Shown here: piece after piece, positions 1 through 8,466 of the stretch
Numbering within the stretch: position 1 is the stretch's first letter
Layout: each line of letters opens with the position of its first letter
NCBI GenBank assembly: GCA_035547515.1
Contig: DASZUS010000077.1
Location: forward strand, 15,922-79,921
Reading direction: 5' to 3'
Origin: DASZTV01 sp035547515
GTDB lineage: Bacteria > Actinomycetota > Actinomycetes > JAFAQI01
DNA length: 64,000 bases
Notes under the pieces: model-generated
Seen by the model: only the letters and a program-made list of their open reading frames with translations
Database searches by the model: none
What the model was told of the DNA's origin: nothing
Program-made: the position numbers and the translations under genes

Positions 1-397
1 CGGAGCCGTTCTCCGGCTCGGTGAAGCCGAGCGCGATGACGATCTCGCCGCGCAGCGCCTTCGACACCACCTCGTCGCGCTGCGCCGGGGTGCCCATCAA
101 TGCGATGACGTGGGAGACGGTCATCGTCGTACCGATGGCATACATCGGCGCGTTGCGATACTGCATCTCCTCCCGCAGCCCGATCAGCTCGCGGGGGTCG
201 CGACCCGCGCCACCGAGCTCCGACGCCCAGTCGAGGCCGAGCAGGCCTGCTTCCGCGAGCGCCTTGGCGAACCCGGCGTCGTGGTTGGTGCCGGTCAGGT
301 AACAGCGCTCGAGGATGTCCGGAGTCAGGTGCTCGTCCAGGAACGCCCGCGCCTTCGCACGCAGTGCGTCACTGCCCTCCCCCAGCCGGAAGTCCAT
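1..397 (-). CDS. Acyl-CoA dehydrogenase, partial (C-terminus off window)
   Basis: The first 132 codons of a minus-strand ACAD are present. The ATG at 397-395 abuts the TAG of the upstream ACAD (400-398), so the two are one transcript. The protein opens MDFRLGEGSDALRAKAR, the usual helical N-terminal ACAD domain. It reaches the start of the beta-domain motif (IALGFTEPENGS), which in ACADs lines the FAD/acyl-CoA site. The remainder lies beyond base 1. ACADs introduce the alpha-beta double bond into acyl-CoAs with FAD. Lying next to a short ACAD (398-1408) suggests a heteromeric alpha2beta2 enzyme like the steroid side-chain FadE28-FadE29 type; this is inference from size and pairing. The substrate is unknown. 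Confidence 0.85.
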   Translation of the reverse strand, partial: MDFRLGEGSDALRAKARAFLDEHLTPDILERCYLTGTNHDAGFAKALAEAGLLGLDWASELGGAGRDPRELIGLREEMQYRNAPMYAIGTTMTVSHVIALMGTPAQRDEVVSKALRGEIVIALGFTEPENGS

Positions 398-1408
398 CTA
401 GACCGCCGCCAGCCGTAGGTCGGCCACGCGCCGGAAACTGGCCTGTGGGCTCTCGAGCACCGCCGCCCAGCTCCGCGCTCTGCGGTAGTACAGCTGGATC
501 GGGTACTCCAGCATGAACCCGTAGCCGCCGTGGAAGTGCAGCGCGTAATAGCTCGTGTCACGCGCGGTCTCGGCGGCGAAGCCCAGGGCCATCGCGGCGA
601 GCTCCGCGAACCGCGCGGGCTCCTCGTCCTGCGCCCAGGCGGCCTCGTGGACCAGGAGCTCGCTGCCATCGACCTCGCTGGCCCGATCCGCCAACGGGTG
701 GGCCACGCCCTGGAACGAGCCGAGGGTGCGGTCGAACGCCTTGCGCTCGAGCACGTAGCTCACCCCGATCTCGAGAGCGCGCGCCGCAAGGCCGGTGAGC
801 GCGGCGGCGGTCAGCACCCGCCACTCGTCGGTGGCCGTCTGGTACGCCGACAAAGCAGCGGGACCGGAGGCGAGCACCCGGTCGGTCGCCGCCACCGAGA
901 CGTCCGCGACCGGCTGGCAACCGAGGGTCGCGACGGCGCTGGCGCGGCCCTCAGTCTCGACCAGGACCAGGTCCTCGCCCCTGGCGACGATCACCGCATC
1001 GGCAACCGCGCCAGCGGGGACGAGCTGCGCCTGGTCGCCGCGCGGCCGACGGACCGCGAGCGTCACCAACCGGCCGTCGTGGATCTCACCGACGACATCG
1101 GCCGCGGGTTCGCCGAGCGCGGCCAGCAGGCGCGCTGCGACCTGGGCCTCGACCAGCGGGGCAGGCGCGACGTAGCGACCGTGCTGCTCCGCGACCAGCG
1201 CGAGGTCGAGCAACGTCGCGCCACCACCTCCGGCCGACTCCGGCAGCGCCATCTCCACCGCACCCATGTCGAGCAGCCGCCGCCACAGCTCCGGCGAGTG
1301 GCCCAGTGGCTCGCATGCGCGCACCGCCTCAGGCGGCGACGCATCGGCGTACAGGGCGGCGAACGCGTCGACGAGCTGGCGCTGCTCCGCGCTGGGATTG
1401 ACGTCCAT
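398..1408 (-). CDS. Short-type acyl-CoA dehydrogenase
   Basis: This 336-residue ACAD-family protein begins at the ATG at 1408 (MDVNPSAEQRQLVDAFAALY), 2 bp after the thioesterase stop. The open frame continues upstream but is not ACAD-like there. The C-terminal half has the family signature (REQFG-like KAFDRTLGSFQGV, then HFHGGYGFMLEYPIQLYYRR). At about 336 residues it is shorter than ordinary ACADs (380-400). Short subunits like this typically form the partner of a full-length ACAD in the alpha2beta2 steroid enzymes of actinobacteria. The full-length partner would be the adjacent gene at 1-397. The role in side-chain or ring beta-oxidation is inferred from pairing and context. Confidence 0.85.
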   Translation of the reverse strand: MDVNPSAEQRQLVDAFAALYADASPPEAVRACEPLGHSPELWRRLLDMGAVEMALPESAGGGGATLLDLALVAEQHGRYVAPAPLVEAQVAARLLAALGEPAADVVGEIHDGRLVTLAVRRPRGDQAQLVPAGAVADAVIVARGEDLVLVETEGRASAVATLGCQPVADVSVAATDRVLASGPAALSAYQTATDEWRVLTAAALTGLAARALEIGVSYVLERKAFDRTLGSFQGVAHPLADRASEVDGSELLVHEAAWAQDEEPARFAELAAMALGFAAETARDTSYYALHFHGGYGFMLEYPIQLYYRRARSWAAVLESPQASFRRVADLRLAAV

Positions 1409-1410
1409 CG

Positions 1411-1923
1411 CTACTCGGTGTCCGGCCGCGGCAACGGGCCGCGCAGGTCGAGCTGGCCTTCGCGGAGCTCGAGCACGACGAACGTCGTCGTCGCCGTGGC
1501 ACACCACTTGTCGTCGCGGCCCGCGTCGTAGACCTCGACCCGGATCACGCACATGCGCTTGCCCTGCCGCAGCACCGTGGCCTCGGCACGCGCCGGTCCG
1601 ACCGTGACGGCGGACATGAAGTGGAGGTTCATGTCCGAGGTAGCCGCGCTGTGACCGGGCGGCAGCGATGCGATCGCCGCGCGGCCCGCGACGATGTCGA
1701 CCAGCGTCGCGAGCAGGCCCCCTTGCAGCCCACCGCGGCTGTTGGCCAGCTGAGGGCGCAGCGGCAGCTCCATCGCGAGGTCGCAGCCCTCCGCCGGCAC
1801 GTCGTACATCCCGAGCTGGCCGAGGATGTGCCGCTTCGAGCCTTCGCGAATCGTCTCGGCTCGGCCCTCTTCCTCGAGCCAGAGCTCGCCCACCTCGGCC
1901 GGATCGATGGTCGGCCGGCTCAT
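1411..1923 (-). CDS. PaaI-type hotdog thioesterase
   Basis: The 170-residue protein has a hotdog-fold core: SRGGLQGGLLATLVDIVAGRA (about residues 78-98) resembles the PaaI-type HGG motif region, followed by TSDMNLHFMSAV. Members hydrolyse acyl-CoA thioesters and release stalled CoA pools. The ATG at 1923 is chosen because it overlaps the ferredoxin TGA in ATGA; an in-frame ATG ten codons upstream would intrude into the ferredoxin gene. It sits between a ferredoxin and two ACADs in one minus-strand transcription unit. The substrate is unknown; a housekeeping role in acyl-CoA release is inferred. Confidence 0.8.
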   Translation of the reverse strand: MSRPTIDPAEVGELWLEEEGRAETIREGSKRHILGQLGMYDVPAEGCDLAMELPLRPQLANSRGGLQGGLLATLVDIVAGRAAIASLPPGHSAATSDMNLHFMSAVTVGPARAEATVLRQGKRMCVIRVEVYDAGRDDKWCATATTTFVVLELREGQLDLRGPLPRPDTE

Positions 1924-2114
1924 TCCGCCAGGCTCAACGCCTGTCGAGGACACCGGATCACCGCCTGCTCCATCGCGGGACGCTCGGCCTCGGAGACCTC
2001 GTACGAGTGAATCGTCAGGTAGTCGTCGTCATCGAGCTCGAAGCGAGCCGGGTCGATGGTGGTGCAGATGCCGTGCGCCTCGCACAGACCTGCGTCGTGG
2101 ACGATCCGTGTCAC
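1920..2114 (-). CDS. Small ferredoxin, [3Fe-4S] type
   Basis: This 64-residue protein, starting at GTG 2114 (VTRIVHDAGLCEAHGIC), has the P450-type ferredoxin pattern C-x5-C with a later C-P (RCPRQALSL), that is three cysteines, as in single [3Fe-4S] ferredoxins. An acidic stretch (ELDDDDYLTI) lies between. Such ferredoxins pass electrons to cytochromes P450 or other oxygenases. No oxygenase is adjacent here. The nearest candidates in the window are the P450 at 26334 and the Rieske protein at 29049, so a partnership is possible but unproven. The longer upstream open frame is Arg-rich, is antisense-like in composition and overlaps the TetR gene, so it was not used. Confidence 0.8.
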   Translation of the reverse strand: MTRIVHDAGLCEAHGICTTIDPARFELDDDDYLTIHSYEVSEAERPAMEQAVIRCPRQALSLAE

Positions 2115-2163
2115 CCCTGCTCCAGTCGTTCGTTTTCGTGTCGGCGTTCTGCGGCGGGTCGGC

Positions 2164-2853
2164 CTAACGGCCCCGCCGCGACGGTTTCTTCGGCGCCGTC
2201 TCACCGACGAGGCCACCGAGGCAGAACTGCCAGAGCTGCTCGGTGTCGATCGGCTCCCCGGTGGGCTCGGAGCCGAGCGCGTGCATATGGGCCGCGCCGA
2301 CGATGGTCTGCATCATGATCGTCGCGAGCGTGTCCGCATCGATGTCGCTGCGGAACACGCCCTCGTCCGCCCCGCGCTTGACCAGCTCCAGGATCAGCTC
2401 GCGCAGCGGTGCGAGGACCCGGGCGTACTCCGCGGGACGCGACTCGGCGAGCTGGAGGTGGAAGACCGACAGGGCGCGGTTGATGCCGCCGCTCATCGGG
2501 CTCGCCGCCTGCGCGTGCACCTGCTCGACGACGAAGTGCAGGCCGTCGAGCACGTTCGGCGCAGCCTCGATTCCCGAGCGCCACTCGGCCGTGGAGGTCG
2601 CGATGACCTCCTCGAACAGGGCCAGCAGCAGCTCCTCCTTGCCGGAGAAGTGCTGGTAGAAGGAGCGAAGCGAGGTCTTGGAGCGCTCGATCAGCTCCTG
2701 CACCGTGAAGTCGGTACGGCCGGTCTCGGTGAGGATCTCGATGGCCGCGTGGATGAAGCGGTCGGATCGCGACACGGCCTTGGCGCGGGCGTTGCGCAGC
2801 GAGCGCTCGATAGCGCGCTCCCGCCAGCCCACGTCGGGCGATGTCTCGGTCAT
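2164..2853 (-). CDS. TetR-family transcriptional regulator
   Basis: The 229-residue protein has an N-terminal helix-turn-helix at about residues 35-75 (TVQELIERSKTSLRSFYQHF, the classic TetR HTH with FYQHF), followed by GKEELLLALFEEV and an all-helical ligand-binding region. It is the first gene of the minus-strand ferredoxin/thioesterase/ACAD unit and is divergent from the SDR at 2962. The 108-bp intergenic region contains a short palindrome (AATGACATT, about 2861-2869) that could be part of an autoregulatory operator; this is weak. An acyl-CoA effector would fit the neighbours but is inference. Confidence 0.88.
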   Translation of the reverse strand: MTETSPDVGWRERAIERSLRNARAKAVSRSDRFIHAAIEILTETGRTDFTVQELIERSKTSLRSFYQHFSGKEELLLALFEEVIATSTAEWRSGIEAAPNVLDGLHFVVEQVHAQAASPMSGGINRALSVFHLQLAESRPAEYARVLAPLRELILELVKRGADEGVFRSDIDADTLATIMMQTIVGAAHMHALGSEPTGEPIDTEQLWQFCLGGLVGETAPKKPSRRGR

Positions 2854-2961
2854 CGCGTCAATGACATTACCGCTATCGGGAGTACGCCGTTCTCATCTCG
2901 CCGAGCCCTACGAAAGTTGCGTCCCCACCGGCGTGTCGCGGCCACTAACGTTGGGCTCGAC

Positions 2962-3798
2962 GTGAACACCAGACCTGTCGCGCTCGTCACGGGTGCGAGC
3001 CGCGGCATCGGCAAGGCGTGCCTGCTCGCCCTCGCCGCCGCAGGGTTCGACGTGGCGTTCACCGCCCGCACCGCCAGAGAGGGCGAGGGGCGCGACGACT
3101 CCGACGCCGGTGACAACGCGGTCATCGAGGGCAGCCTCGAGCGGACCGCCGCCGAAGCATCGGCCCTCGGTGCCGAGCCGCTACCGCTGCTCGCCGACCT
3201 GCTCGACTTCGCCTCGCTGCGCACGGCGGTCGCCACCACCGTCGCGCAGTGGGGCCGGCTCGACGTACTCGTGCTCAACGCCGTCCACACCGGCGCCGGC
3301 AGCATGCTGCGCCTGCTCGACACACCGGTCGAGACCCTGCAGACGAAGCTCACCGCCAACGCTGCCGCGCAGTTCGTCCTCGTCCAGGCGGCGCTCCCCA
3401 CGATGCTCGCTGCCGGTGGCGGCCGGATCATCGGGATCACGTCGTACGCCGCGAGCCACAACCCCAAGGCACCGGTCGGTGAAGGCGGCTGGGGCTACGC
3501 GTACGCCGCGTCGAAGGCCGCATTCGAGCGGCTTGCAGGACACATCGCCGTCGAGCACGGCCTGGCGGGCATCGTCGCGATCAACGTCGATCCGGGGCAC
3601 GTGGTGACCGAGCGGATGGCAGCCAACGCCGCCCGGCTGGGCGTCGAAGGCCACTACCAGGGCGCGCCGCCGAGCGCACCCGCCGCGGCCGTGACGTGGC
3701 TGGCCACCTCACCCGAAGCGGTCGACCTCAACGGCCGGACCGTGAACGGCCTCAAGCTCGCGCTGGAGAAGAACCTCCATCCCGACTGGAGGTCGTGA
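2962..3798 (+). CDS. Short-chain dehydrogenase/reductase (SDR)
   Basis: This 278-residue classical SDR has the nucleotide-binding motif TGASRGIG near residue 10, LNAVHTG at the NNAG position and a catalytic YAASK motif preceded by the serine region ITSYAASH. The GTG start at 2962 (VNTRPVALVTGAS) places the Rossmann motif at the usual distance from the N-terminus. SDRs oxidise or reduce hydroxyl/oxo groups with NAD(P)H; the substrate is unknown. It is transcribed alone, divergent from the TetR regulator and convergent with the five-gene operon. The insertion between strand 2 and the NNAG motif is longer than usual (it contains EGRDDSDAGDNAVIEGS). Confidence 0.85.
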   Translation: MNTRPVALVTGASRGIGKACLLALAAAGFDVAFTARTAREGEGRDDSDAGDNAVIEGSLERTAAEASALGAEPLPLLADLLDFASLRTAVATTVAQWGRLDVLVLNAVHTGAGSMLRLLDTPVETLQTKLTANAAAQFVLVQAALPTMLAAGGGRIIGITSYAASHNPKAPVGEGGWGYAYAASKAAFERLAGHIAVEHGLAGIVAINVDPGHVVTERMAANAARLGVEGHYQGAPPSAPAAAVTWLATSPEAVDLNGRTVNGLKLALEKNLHPDWRS

Positions 3799-3834
3799 GC
3801 CGCCCACCGCATCCCGACGCGGCTGGCGGCTCAC
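3795..3834. terminator. Hairpin in convergent intergenic region
   Basis: Perfect 10-bp arms GTGAGCCGCC (3795-3804) and GGCGGCTCAC (3825-3834) enclose a 20-nt loop. The hairpin overlaps the SDR stop codon and ends 6 bp before the stop of the convergent CoA ligase. There is no clear T-tract on either strand, so a bidirectional terminator role is inferred from position and symmetry only. Confidence 0.5.
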
Positions 3835-3840
3835 AACCCG

Positions 3841-5316
3841 TCAGCCACCGCGGGCCTCGACCATCGCGCCGCGGCTCACCTTGGTCGCCGCGCTACGCGG
3901 GATGGCGTCGATGAACTCGACGGTCTTCGGCACCTTGTAGCCGGCCAGCTTGCTCTTCGCGTAGGCGATGACCTCCGCCTCGGTGGGAGGTGCGGCCTTG
4001 TCCTTGGGCTCGACGACGGCGTGCACCCGGCGGCCCCACTGCTCGTCCTTCAGCCCGATCACGACGACGTCGGCGATCTCCGGGTGGTCGATAAGTGCGC
4101 TCTCGACCTCTGCCGGGAACACGTTGGCGCCGCCGGTGACGATCATGTCGACACGGCGGTCGGCCAGGTAGAGGTAGCCGTCCTCGTCGAGGCGGCCGAT
4201 GTCTCCCGCCGTACCGAAGCCGTCCTCCGTCATCGGCAGCAGCGCCGCGCCGCCGCGGTAGTCGTAGGAACCGGTCAGCGGCGAGCGCATGTAGATGTCG
4301 CCGAGCTCGCCCACCGGCACCGGGTTGCGGTTCTCGTCGAGGATCTTGATCTCGGTGTCACGGAAGCCGCGCCCGACGCTGCCCTCGTGCTCGAGCCATT
4401 CGTCGCCGCGCAGCGAGGTCAGGCCGAGCTGCTCGGTCATGCCGTACGCCATCACGATCTTCTCGGGCGCGAGCAGCTCGAACCAGGTCCGCAGCAACGA
4501 CGGCGGCATCATCGCGGCGCCCTGCAGGATCCACTCGACGCTGGACAAGTCGCGCTCGAAGACGCCGTCGACGTCTGCGATCCGCTGCAGCATGGTCGGG
4601 GTTGCGGTGAACGTCGTCACCTTGTGCCGCTCGATCGCGTCGAGCGCAACCCTCGCGTCGAACTTCTCGAGGATCACGAGGCGGTCGCCGCCGAGCAGGA
4701 AGTGCAGCGTCGCAAACCCGTTGGTGTGATACATCGGCGCCATCACGAGGATGATCTGCGGGCGCTTGCAGCCCTGCCAGTTGGAGATGAACGGGTCCGA
4801 GAGGCTCGGCAACCACTCCGCGGCGCGGGTGCTCATGATGACCTTCGGGGTGCCGGTCGCGCCGCTGCTGCAGATGCCGTTGATCTGCGGCGCGACGACC
4901 TCCGGCATCGGCCCGTCGTCCGCCGCCGCGGCCTCCGCGCGCATCGCCGCGAGGTTGTCGCTCGACACCACCACCGCCGCCTCGATCACGGCGAGGACCC
5001 GGTCGCGCTCCCAGTCCGGCAGGTCCCAGCGCACCGGGACCGGTACGGCGCCCGCCTTCCAGCAGCCGAGCAGCGCGCAGGTGAGGTCGACGGAGTTCTG
5101 TACGGCGACGGCCACCCGGTCGCCCACGCCTGCGCCGTGCGCCTGCAGCACCCGCCCCCACTGGTTGGCGCCACGGTCGAGCTGCGACCAGGTCAGCGGG
5201 GTGTCGCTGCCGTCGAGGGTGACGATGACGGCGCCGATGCCGTCGGGGTCTGCCTCGGCGAGCTGCTGCAGCTTCGTCCCGAACGGGATCGGCGCGGGAG
5301 GTGCCTGCTCTGTCAT
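3841..5316 (-). CDS. Acyl-CoA synthetase (FadD-like AMP-binding)
   Basis: This 491-residue ANL-superfamily enzyme forms acyl-adenylate then acyl-CoA. Visible motifs: phosphate-binding loop SSGATGTPKVIMS, AYGMTEQLG, the hinge DRRVDMIVTGGANVFPAE, and the C-terminal A10 region PRSAATKVSR with its lysine. The P-loop has SSGATGTPK where most members have TSGTTGxPK, a mild change. It is the last gene of the operon 9614-3841; its ATG at 5316 overlaps the SDR stop by 4 bp, so translation is coupled. Beside two ACADs and an SDR it probably activates the carboxylic acid handled by that unit. The substrate is not readable from sequence. Confidence 0.88.
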   Translation of the reverse strand: MTEQAPPAPIPFGTKLQQLAEADPDGIGAVIVTLDGSDTPLTWSQLDRGANQWGRVLQAHGAGVGDRVAVAVQNSVDLTCALLGCWKAGAVPVPVRWDLPDWERDRVLAVIEAAVVVSSDNLAAMRAEAAAADDGPMPEVVAPQINGICSSGATGTPKVIMSTRAAEWLPSLSDPFISNWQGCKRPQIILVMAPMYHTNGFATLHFLLGGDRLVILEKFDARVALDAIERHKVTTFTATPTMLQRIADVDGVFERDLSSVEWILQGAAMMPPSLLRTWFELLAPEKIVMAYGMTEQLGLTSLRGDEWLEHEGSVGRGFRDTEIKILDENRNPVPVGELGDIYMRSPLTGSYDYRGGAALLPMTEDGFGTAGDIGRLDEDGYLYLADRRVDMIVTGGANVFPAEVESALIDHPEIADVVVIGLKDEQWGRRVHAVVEPKDKAAPPTEAEVIAYAKSKLAGYKVPKTVEFIDAIPRSAATKVSRGAMVEARGG

Positions 5317-6035
5317 GACCGCTGCTTCGCCTTCGCCTGTGCTGCCGGCGGGAGCAACGGCGGCGGCGCCAGCGGTCCCTCCGGGTTCGCGTACATGAAG
5401 ATCTCCGGCACCACGACCCGCGGATGGAGGCTTTCAAGGAACAGCACCGCATCCACGACGTCGCTGGCCTGCAGCGCCACCATCTCGAAGGTGACCTCCT
5501 CGAGGATGTCCGTCTCGACCGGCGCGGGGATCACCACGTTGACGTTGATCCCGTCGCGGCTCACCTCCCGGCGCAGCGCGGCGGCGAATGCGTCGAGCCC
5601 TGCCTTGGAGGCGGAGTACGCCGTACGACCTTTCATCGGCTCCTTGCTCGCCGACGACCCGAGGTAGATCAGCCGCCCGCCGACCGGCATCTTCGTCAGC
5701 ACCGCCTGGGTGGTTACGAACGCGGAGCGCAGGTTGGCGCTGAGCGTCTGGTCCAGGTCGTCGAGCGAGAGCTTGCGCAGGAAGGTGCCTTTGAGGATCC
5801 CCGCCGAGTGCACCAGCAGGTGCACCTCGTCGACCGCATCCATCACGGCGGCCATCTGGTGCTCGTCGGCGCCGTCGGCGACGACGTATCGCGCCCCGAT
5901 CTTCTCGGCCGCGGCGCGAAGTCGGTCCTCGCTGCGAGCCGTGATCACGACGTCGTACCCGCGGCCGACCAGGCCCTCCGCGATGGCGAACCCGATGCCA
6001 CCGCTGCCGCCGGTCACAATCGCCGTCTTGGTCAC
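5313..6035 (-). CDS. SDR-family oxidoreductase
   Basis: The 240-residue protein starts at GTG 6035 (VTKTAIVTGGSGGIGFAIA) within a GTGA overlap with the upstream CoA ligase. It has TGGSGGIG, HSAGI at the NNAG position, and the catalytic pair S (YLGSSASKE) and YSASK. It probably oxidises a 3-hydroxyacyl-CoA or ring hydroxyl within this operon, by context. The C-terminus is proline-rich and ends AQAKAKQRS, an unusual tail for an SDR. The open frame upstream of GTG 6035 lies inside the CoA ligase gene and was rejected. Confidence 0.85.
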   Translation of the reverse strand: MTKTAIVTGGSGGIGFAIAEGLVGRGYDVVITARSEDRLRAAAEKIGARYVVADGADEHQMAAVMDAVDEVHLLVHSAGILKGTFLRKLSLDDLDQTLSANLRSAFVTTQAVLTKMPVGGRLIYLGSSASKEPMKGRTAYSASKAGLDAFAAALRREVSRDGINVNVVIPAPVETDILEEVTFEMVALQASDVVDAVLFLESLHPRVVVPEIFMYANPEGPLAPPPLLPPAAQAKAKQRS

Positions 6036-7546
6036 GTTCCCTCTCCCGCTTCCAGCAGCTCGACGAGGCCGGTGCGCACGACCTTCCCCATTGCATTTCG
6101 CGGCAGCGCGTCGATCACCTTGATGCGCTCGGGCACCTTGTAGTCGGCGAGCTGGCTCCGGCACGCCGCCACCAGCCGGTCCAGGTCGACCTCCCCGTCG
6201 GTCTCGACGAGGGCCGCGACCCGCTCCCCCATGCGCTCGTCCGGTACGCCGAAGACCGCGACGCCCGCCACACCCTCCTGGGCGAGCAGCACCCGCTCGA
6301 CCTCCGCCGGGTAGACGTTGGCGCCGCCGCGCACGATCAGCACCTTGAGCCGGTCGAGCACGCTCAGCCAGCCGTCGCCATCCACCACGCCGTAGTCGCC
6401 GGTCGCGACGGGCACCGCCGGCGGGTCGACCACCTCACCGTCCCGCCAGACACCGAGGTACGGCGTCCACCGCCCGGCCCACTCGCCCTGCGAACGGGGC
6501 GACAGGCACAGCTCGCCTTCGGCGTCGCGTGGGAGCAGCGTGCCGTCCTCACGGCGGGCCTGCACCCACAGGTGCGGCAGCACCCGCCCGCTCGCACCCG
6601 GCCGTCGCTCGCCTCCGACGGGATCGATCGACACGACGGTGGGCGCCTCGGTCAGCCCGTACGTCGCGCGGATCGGCAACCCGTAGAGCTCCGCGAACCG
6701 GGCGCGCAGCTGGTCGGGACAGTCACCGCCACCGCTCCATACCTCCTGGAGGGAGGCCAGCCGCGCCGGGTCGACCTGCTTGCGCGTCACCAGGTCGTGC
6801 AGCTGCGCCGGTACGCCGTTCCAGTGAGTGACCTGCTCCTGCTCGATCCACTCGGTGATGCCCTCGGCGTCGCGGCGGTCCATGACGATGCAGCAGCCCT
6901 GCGCCTGCGCCGTGAGCAGCGTCGTCAGCACCATCAGGTTGAGGATCGTCAGTGGCAGGCAATCGCCCTTGCGCAGCGACGGTCCCCACCCGCGGCTGGC
7001 GACGAGCACCTCACCTGGCAGCAGCAGGTTGTGCTGCGAGTGCACGATCCCCTTGGGGACCCCCGTCGTACCGCTTGTGTAGGCGATCCCGGCCGGCGTG
7101 TGCGGATCGACCTCGACCGCCGGCGCATTTCCCGCCGACGCGGTGGCAGCGCGGAGCTCCTCAACCGTCACGCCCCGACCGCCGACGGCCTGCAGCGCCA
7201 CAGAGCAGTCGCCGATCACGGGGTCGGGGCCGAGCAGCAGCCTTGGCGCGCAGTCGTTGACGAGGTGCTGCTTCTCGGGCGCGGCGAGCGCTTCGCCGAT
7301 GCCCACCCAGATCGCGCCGAGCCGCATGGCGCCGTGAAAGGCGAGCACGACATCGATGTCGTTGGGCAGGCTCGCGGCCAGTCTGTCCCCCGGGCGCAAG
7401 CCGAGCTCCCACAATGCCGCGGCGCTGCGATCAGCCGCAGCATCCAGCTCGGCGTACGTCATCCGCGCCGACCGGGCAATGACAGCCATGGCATCAGGTC
7501 GGTCACGGAGCGCGGCGTCGAAGACGCCTGGGATGCCGGCCGTCAC
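6032..7546 (-). CDS. Acyl-CoA synthetase (FadD-like AMP-binding)
   Basis: This 504-residue AMP-forming ligase has AYTSGTTGVPKGIVHS (phosphate loop), ATYGLTEAPTV, the hinge DRLKVLIVRGGANVYPAEVE and the C-terminal LPRNAMGKVVR with the catalytic lysine. The GTG start at 7546 (VTAGIPGVFDAALRDRPD) lies in a GTGA overlap with the preceding ACAD; the open frame extends far upstream but only as antisense of that ACAD. Two ligases within one operon suggest two carboxylate activation steps or two related substrates. The exact acid is unknown. Confidence 0.87.
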   Translation of the reverse strand: MTAGIPGVFDAALRDRPDAMAVIARSARMTYAELDAAADRSAAALWELGLRPGDRLAASLPNDIDVVLAFHGAMRLGAIWVGIGEALAAPEKQHLVNDCAPRLLLGPDPVIGDCSVALQAVGGRGVTVEELRAATASAGNAPAVEVDPHTPAGIAYTSGTTGVPKGIVHSQHNLLLPGEVLVASRGWGPSLRKGDCLPLTILNLMVLTTLLTAQAQGCCIVMDRRDAEGITEWIEQEQVTHWNGVPAQLHDLVTRKQVDPARLASLQEVWSGGGDCPDQLRARFAELYGLPIRATYGLTEAPTVVSIDPVGGERRPGASGRVLPHLWVQARREDGTLLPRDAEGELCLSPRSQGEWAGRWTPYLGVWRDGEVVDPPAVPVATGDYGVVDGDGWLSVLDRLKVLIVRGGANVYPAEVERVLLAQEGVAGVAVFGVPDERMGERVAALVETDGEVDLDRLVAACRSQLADYKVPERIKVIDALPRNAMGKVVRTGLVELLEAGEGT

Positions 7547-8466
7547 GAGAAGAGGGTCTCGAACTCGCCGCTGCGGACCGCGGGAACGAGGCGCAACGCG
7601 AGCGACTCCCCTGAGCACGGCTCGCGAAGCAGCGGCTGCAGGTGGCGGTCGATGACGGAGACGTCGTGCTCGTCGCAGAAGCCGATGGCGCCGAGCAGCT
7701 GGTGACAGGTGCGCATCACGCTGCGCGCGGTGTCCACCGCGTGCAGGCGCAGTGCGACCGCGTCGGCCTGCCGCCTCGCCGGCTCGGCAGCGGTGAGGCG
7801 CCACGCGGTGTAGCGGGCGAGCTCGTCGAGGCCGAGCAGCGCCACGTTGGCGTCCGCGATGCCGAAGCGGACGACCTGGAACTGTGCCAGCGCCTGGCCG
7901 AACTGCTTGCGCGCCTTGACGTGCTCGACCACCTGGCCGAACGCGGCCTGCAGACCGCCGAGGATCCGCCAGGCGCCCAGCACGAGGTGGCGCGCGATGT
8001 CGTCGGGATCCACCGGCGCGACCTGCTCGCCGATCCGCGCCGGGACGAGAAACGGGCCGAGCTTCGCGCGATAGGGCACCGGGCCGATCTCGAGCCGGTG
8101 GGCGATGCCATCGAGATCCGCGCCGAGCCACTCCCCTGGCAGGTCACCGTGGTCGACCCGCGGCGTAGCCGGGTCGATCAGCGCGAGCCGCTGACCGTCC
8201 ACCCGTACCAGGCTCTCGACGACGGGTAGCGGCAGGCACAGCGCACCGGCCGCGCGGCACAGCTCGGCGGCAGCAAGGAACTGGTCGAGGTCGTCGCGGA
8301 CGTCGAGGTCGAACGCGCCGAGGTCGTCGAGCGCCTTGGTCGCCTCGTCTCGCAACCCGCGATCCGCCTCTGCGCGCAGACCGAAGTCGACGCCGCCGAG
8401 CCGTTCCAGTCGGCGGCGTACGGCGTCGCCGTACGAGACGGCGTCGTCGGGAAGCGATGTCTTCAT
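7543..8466 (-). CDS. Short acyl-CoA dehydrogenase-like subunit
   Basis: At 307 residues this is the shortest ACAD-like protein in the window. The C-terminal helical domain is recognisable (HVKARKQFGQALAQFQVVRFGIAD, then LLGAIGFCDEHDVSVIDRHL), while the N-terminal and beta domains are reduced. It shares 4-bp overlaps with both neighbours, the full-length ACAD upstream and the CoA ligase downstream. In actinobacterial steroid degradation such shortened ACADs pair with a normal one to form a heterotetramer in which only some interfaces carry FAD. The protein at 8463-9614 is the probable partner. Lack of independent activity is inferred. Confidence 0.8.
   Translation of the reverse strand: MKTSLPDDAVSYGDAVRRRLERLGGVDFGLRAEADRGLRDEATKALDDLGAFDLDVRDDLDQFLAAAELCRAAGALCLPLPVVESLVRVDGQRLALIDPATPRVDHGDLPGEWLGADLDGIAHRLEIGPVPYRAKLGPFLVPARIGEQVAPVDPDDIARHLVLGAWRILGGLQAAFGQVVEHVKARKQFGQALAQFQVVRFGIADANVALLGLDELARYTAWRLTAAEPARRQADAVALRLHAVDTARSVMRTCHQLLGAIGFCDEHDVSVIDRHLQPLLREPCSGESLALRLVPAVRSGEFETLFS

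Noticed and set aside
2857..2869. Operator for the TetR at 2164 (overlapping GTCAATGAC/AATGACATT)
   Set aside because: The symmetry is only 9 bp and ambiguous, so it is mentioned in the TetR entry but not called.
3795..3834. Riboswitch or structured RNA in the convergent gap
   Set aside because: A simple stem with a 20-nt loop between convergent stops is better explained as a terminator-like hairpin.
4021..5667. A 548-codon plus-strand open frame over the CoA ligase
   Set aside because: It is antisense to a ligase with complete motifs, with no recognisable domain of its own.
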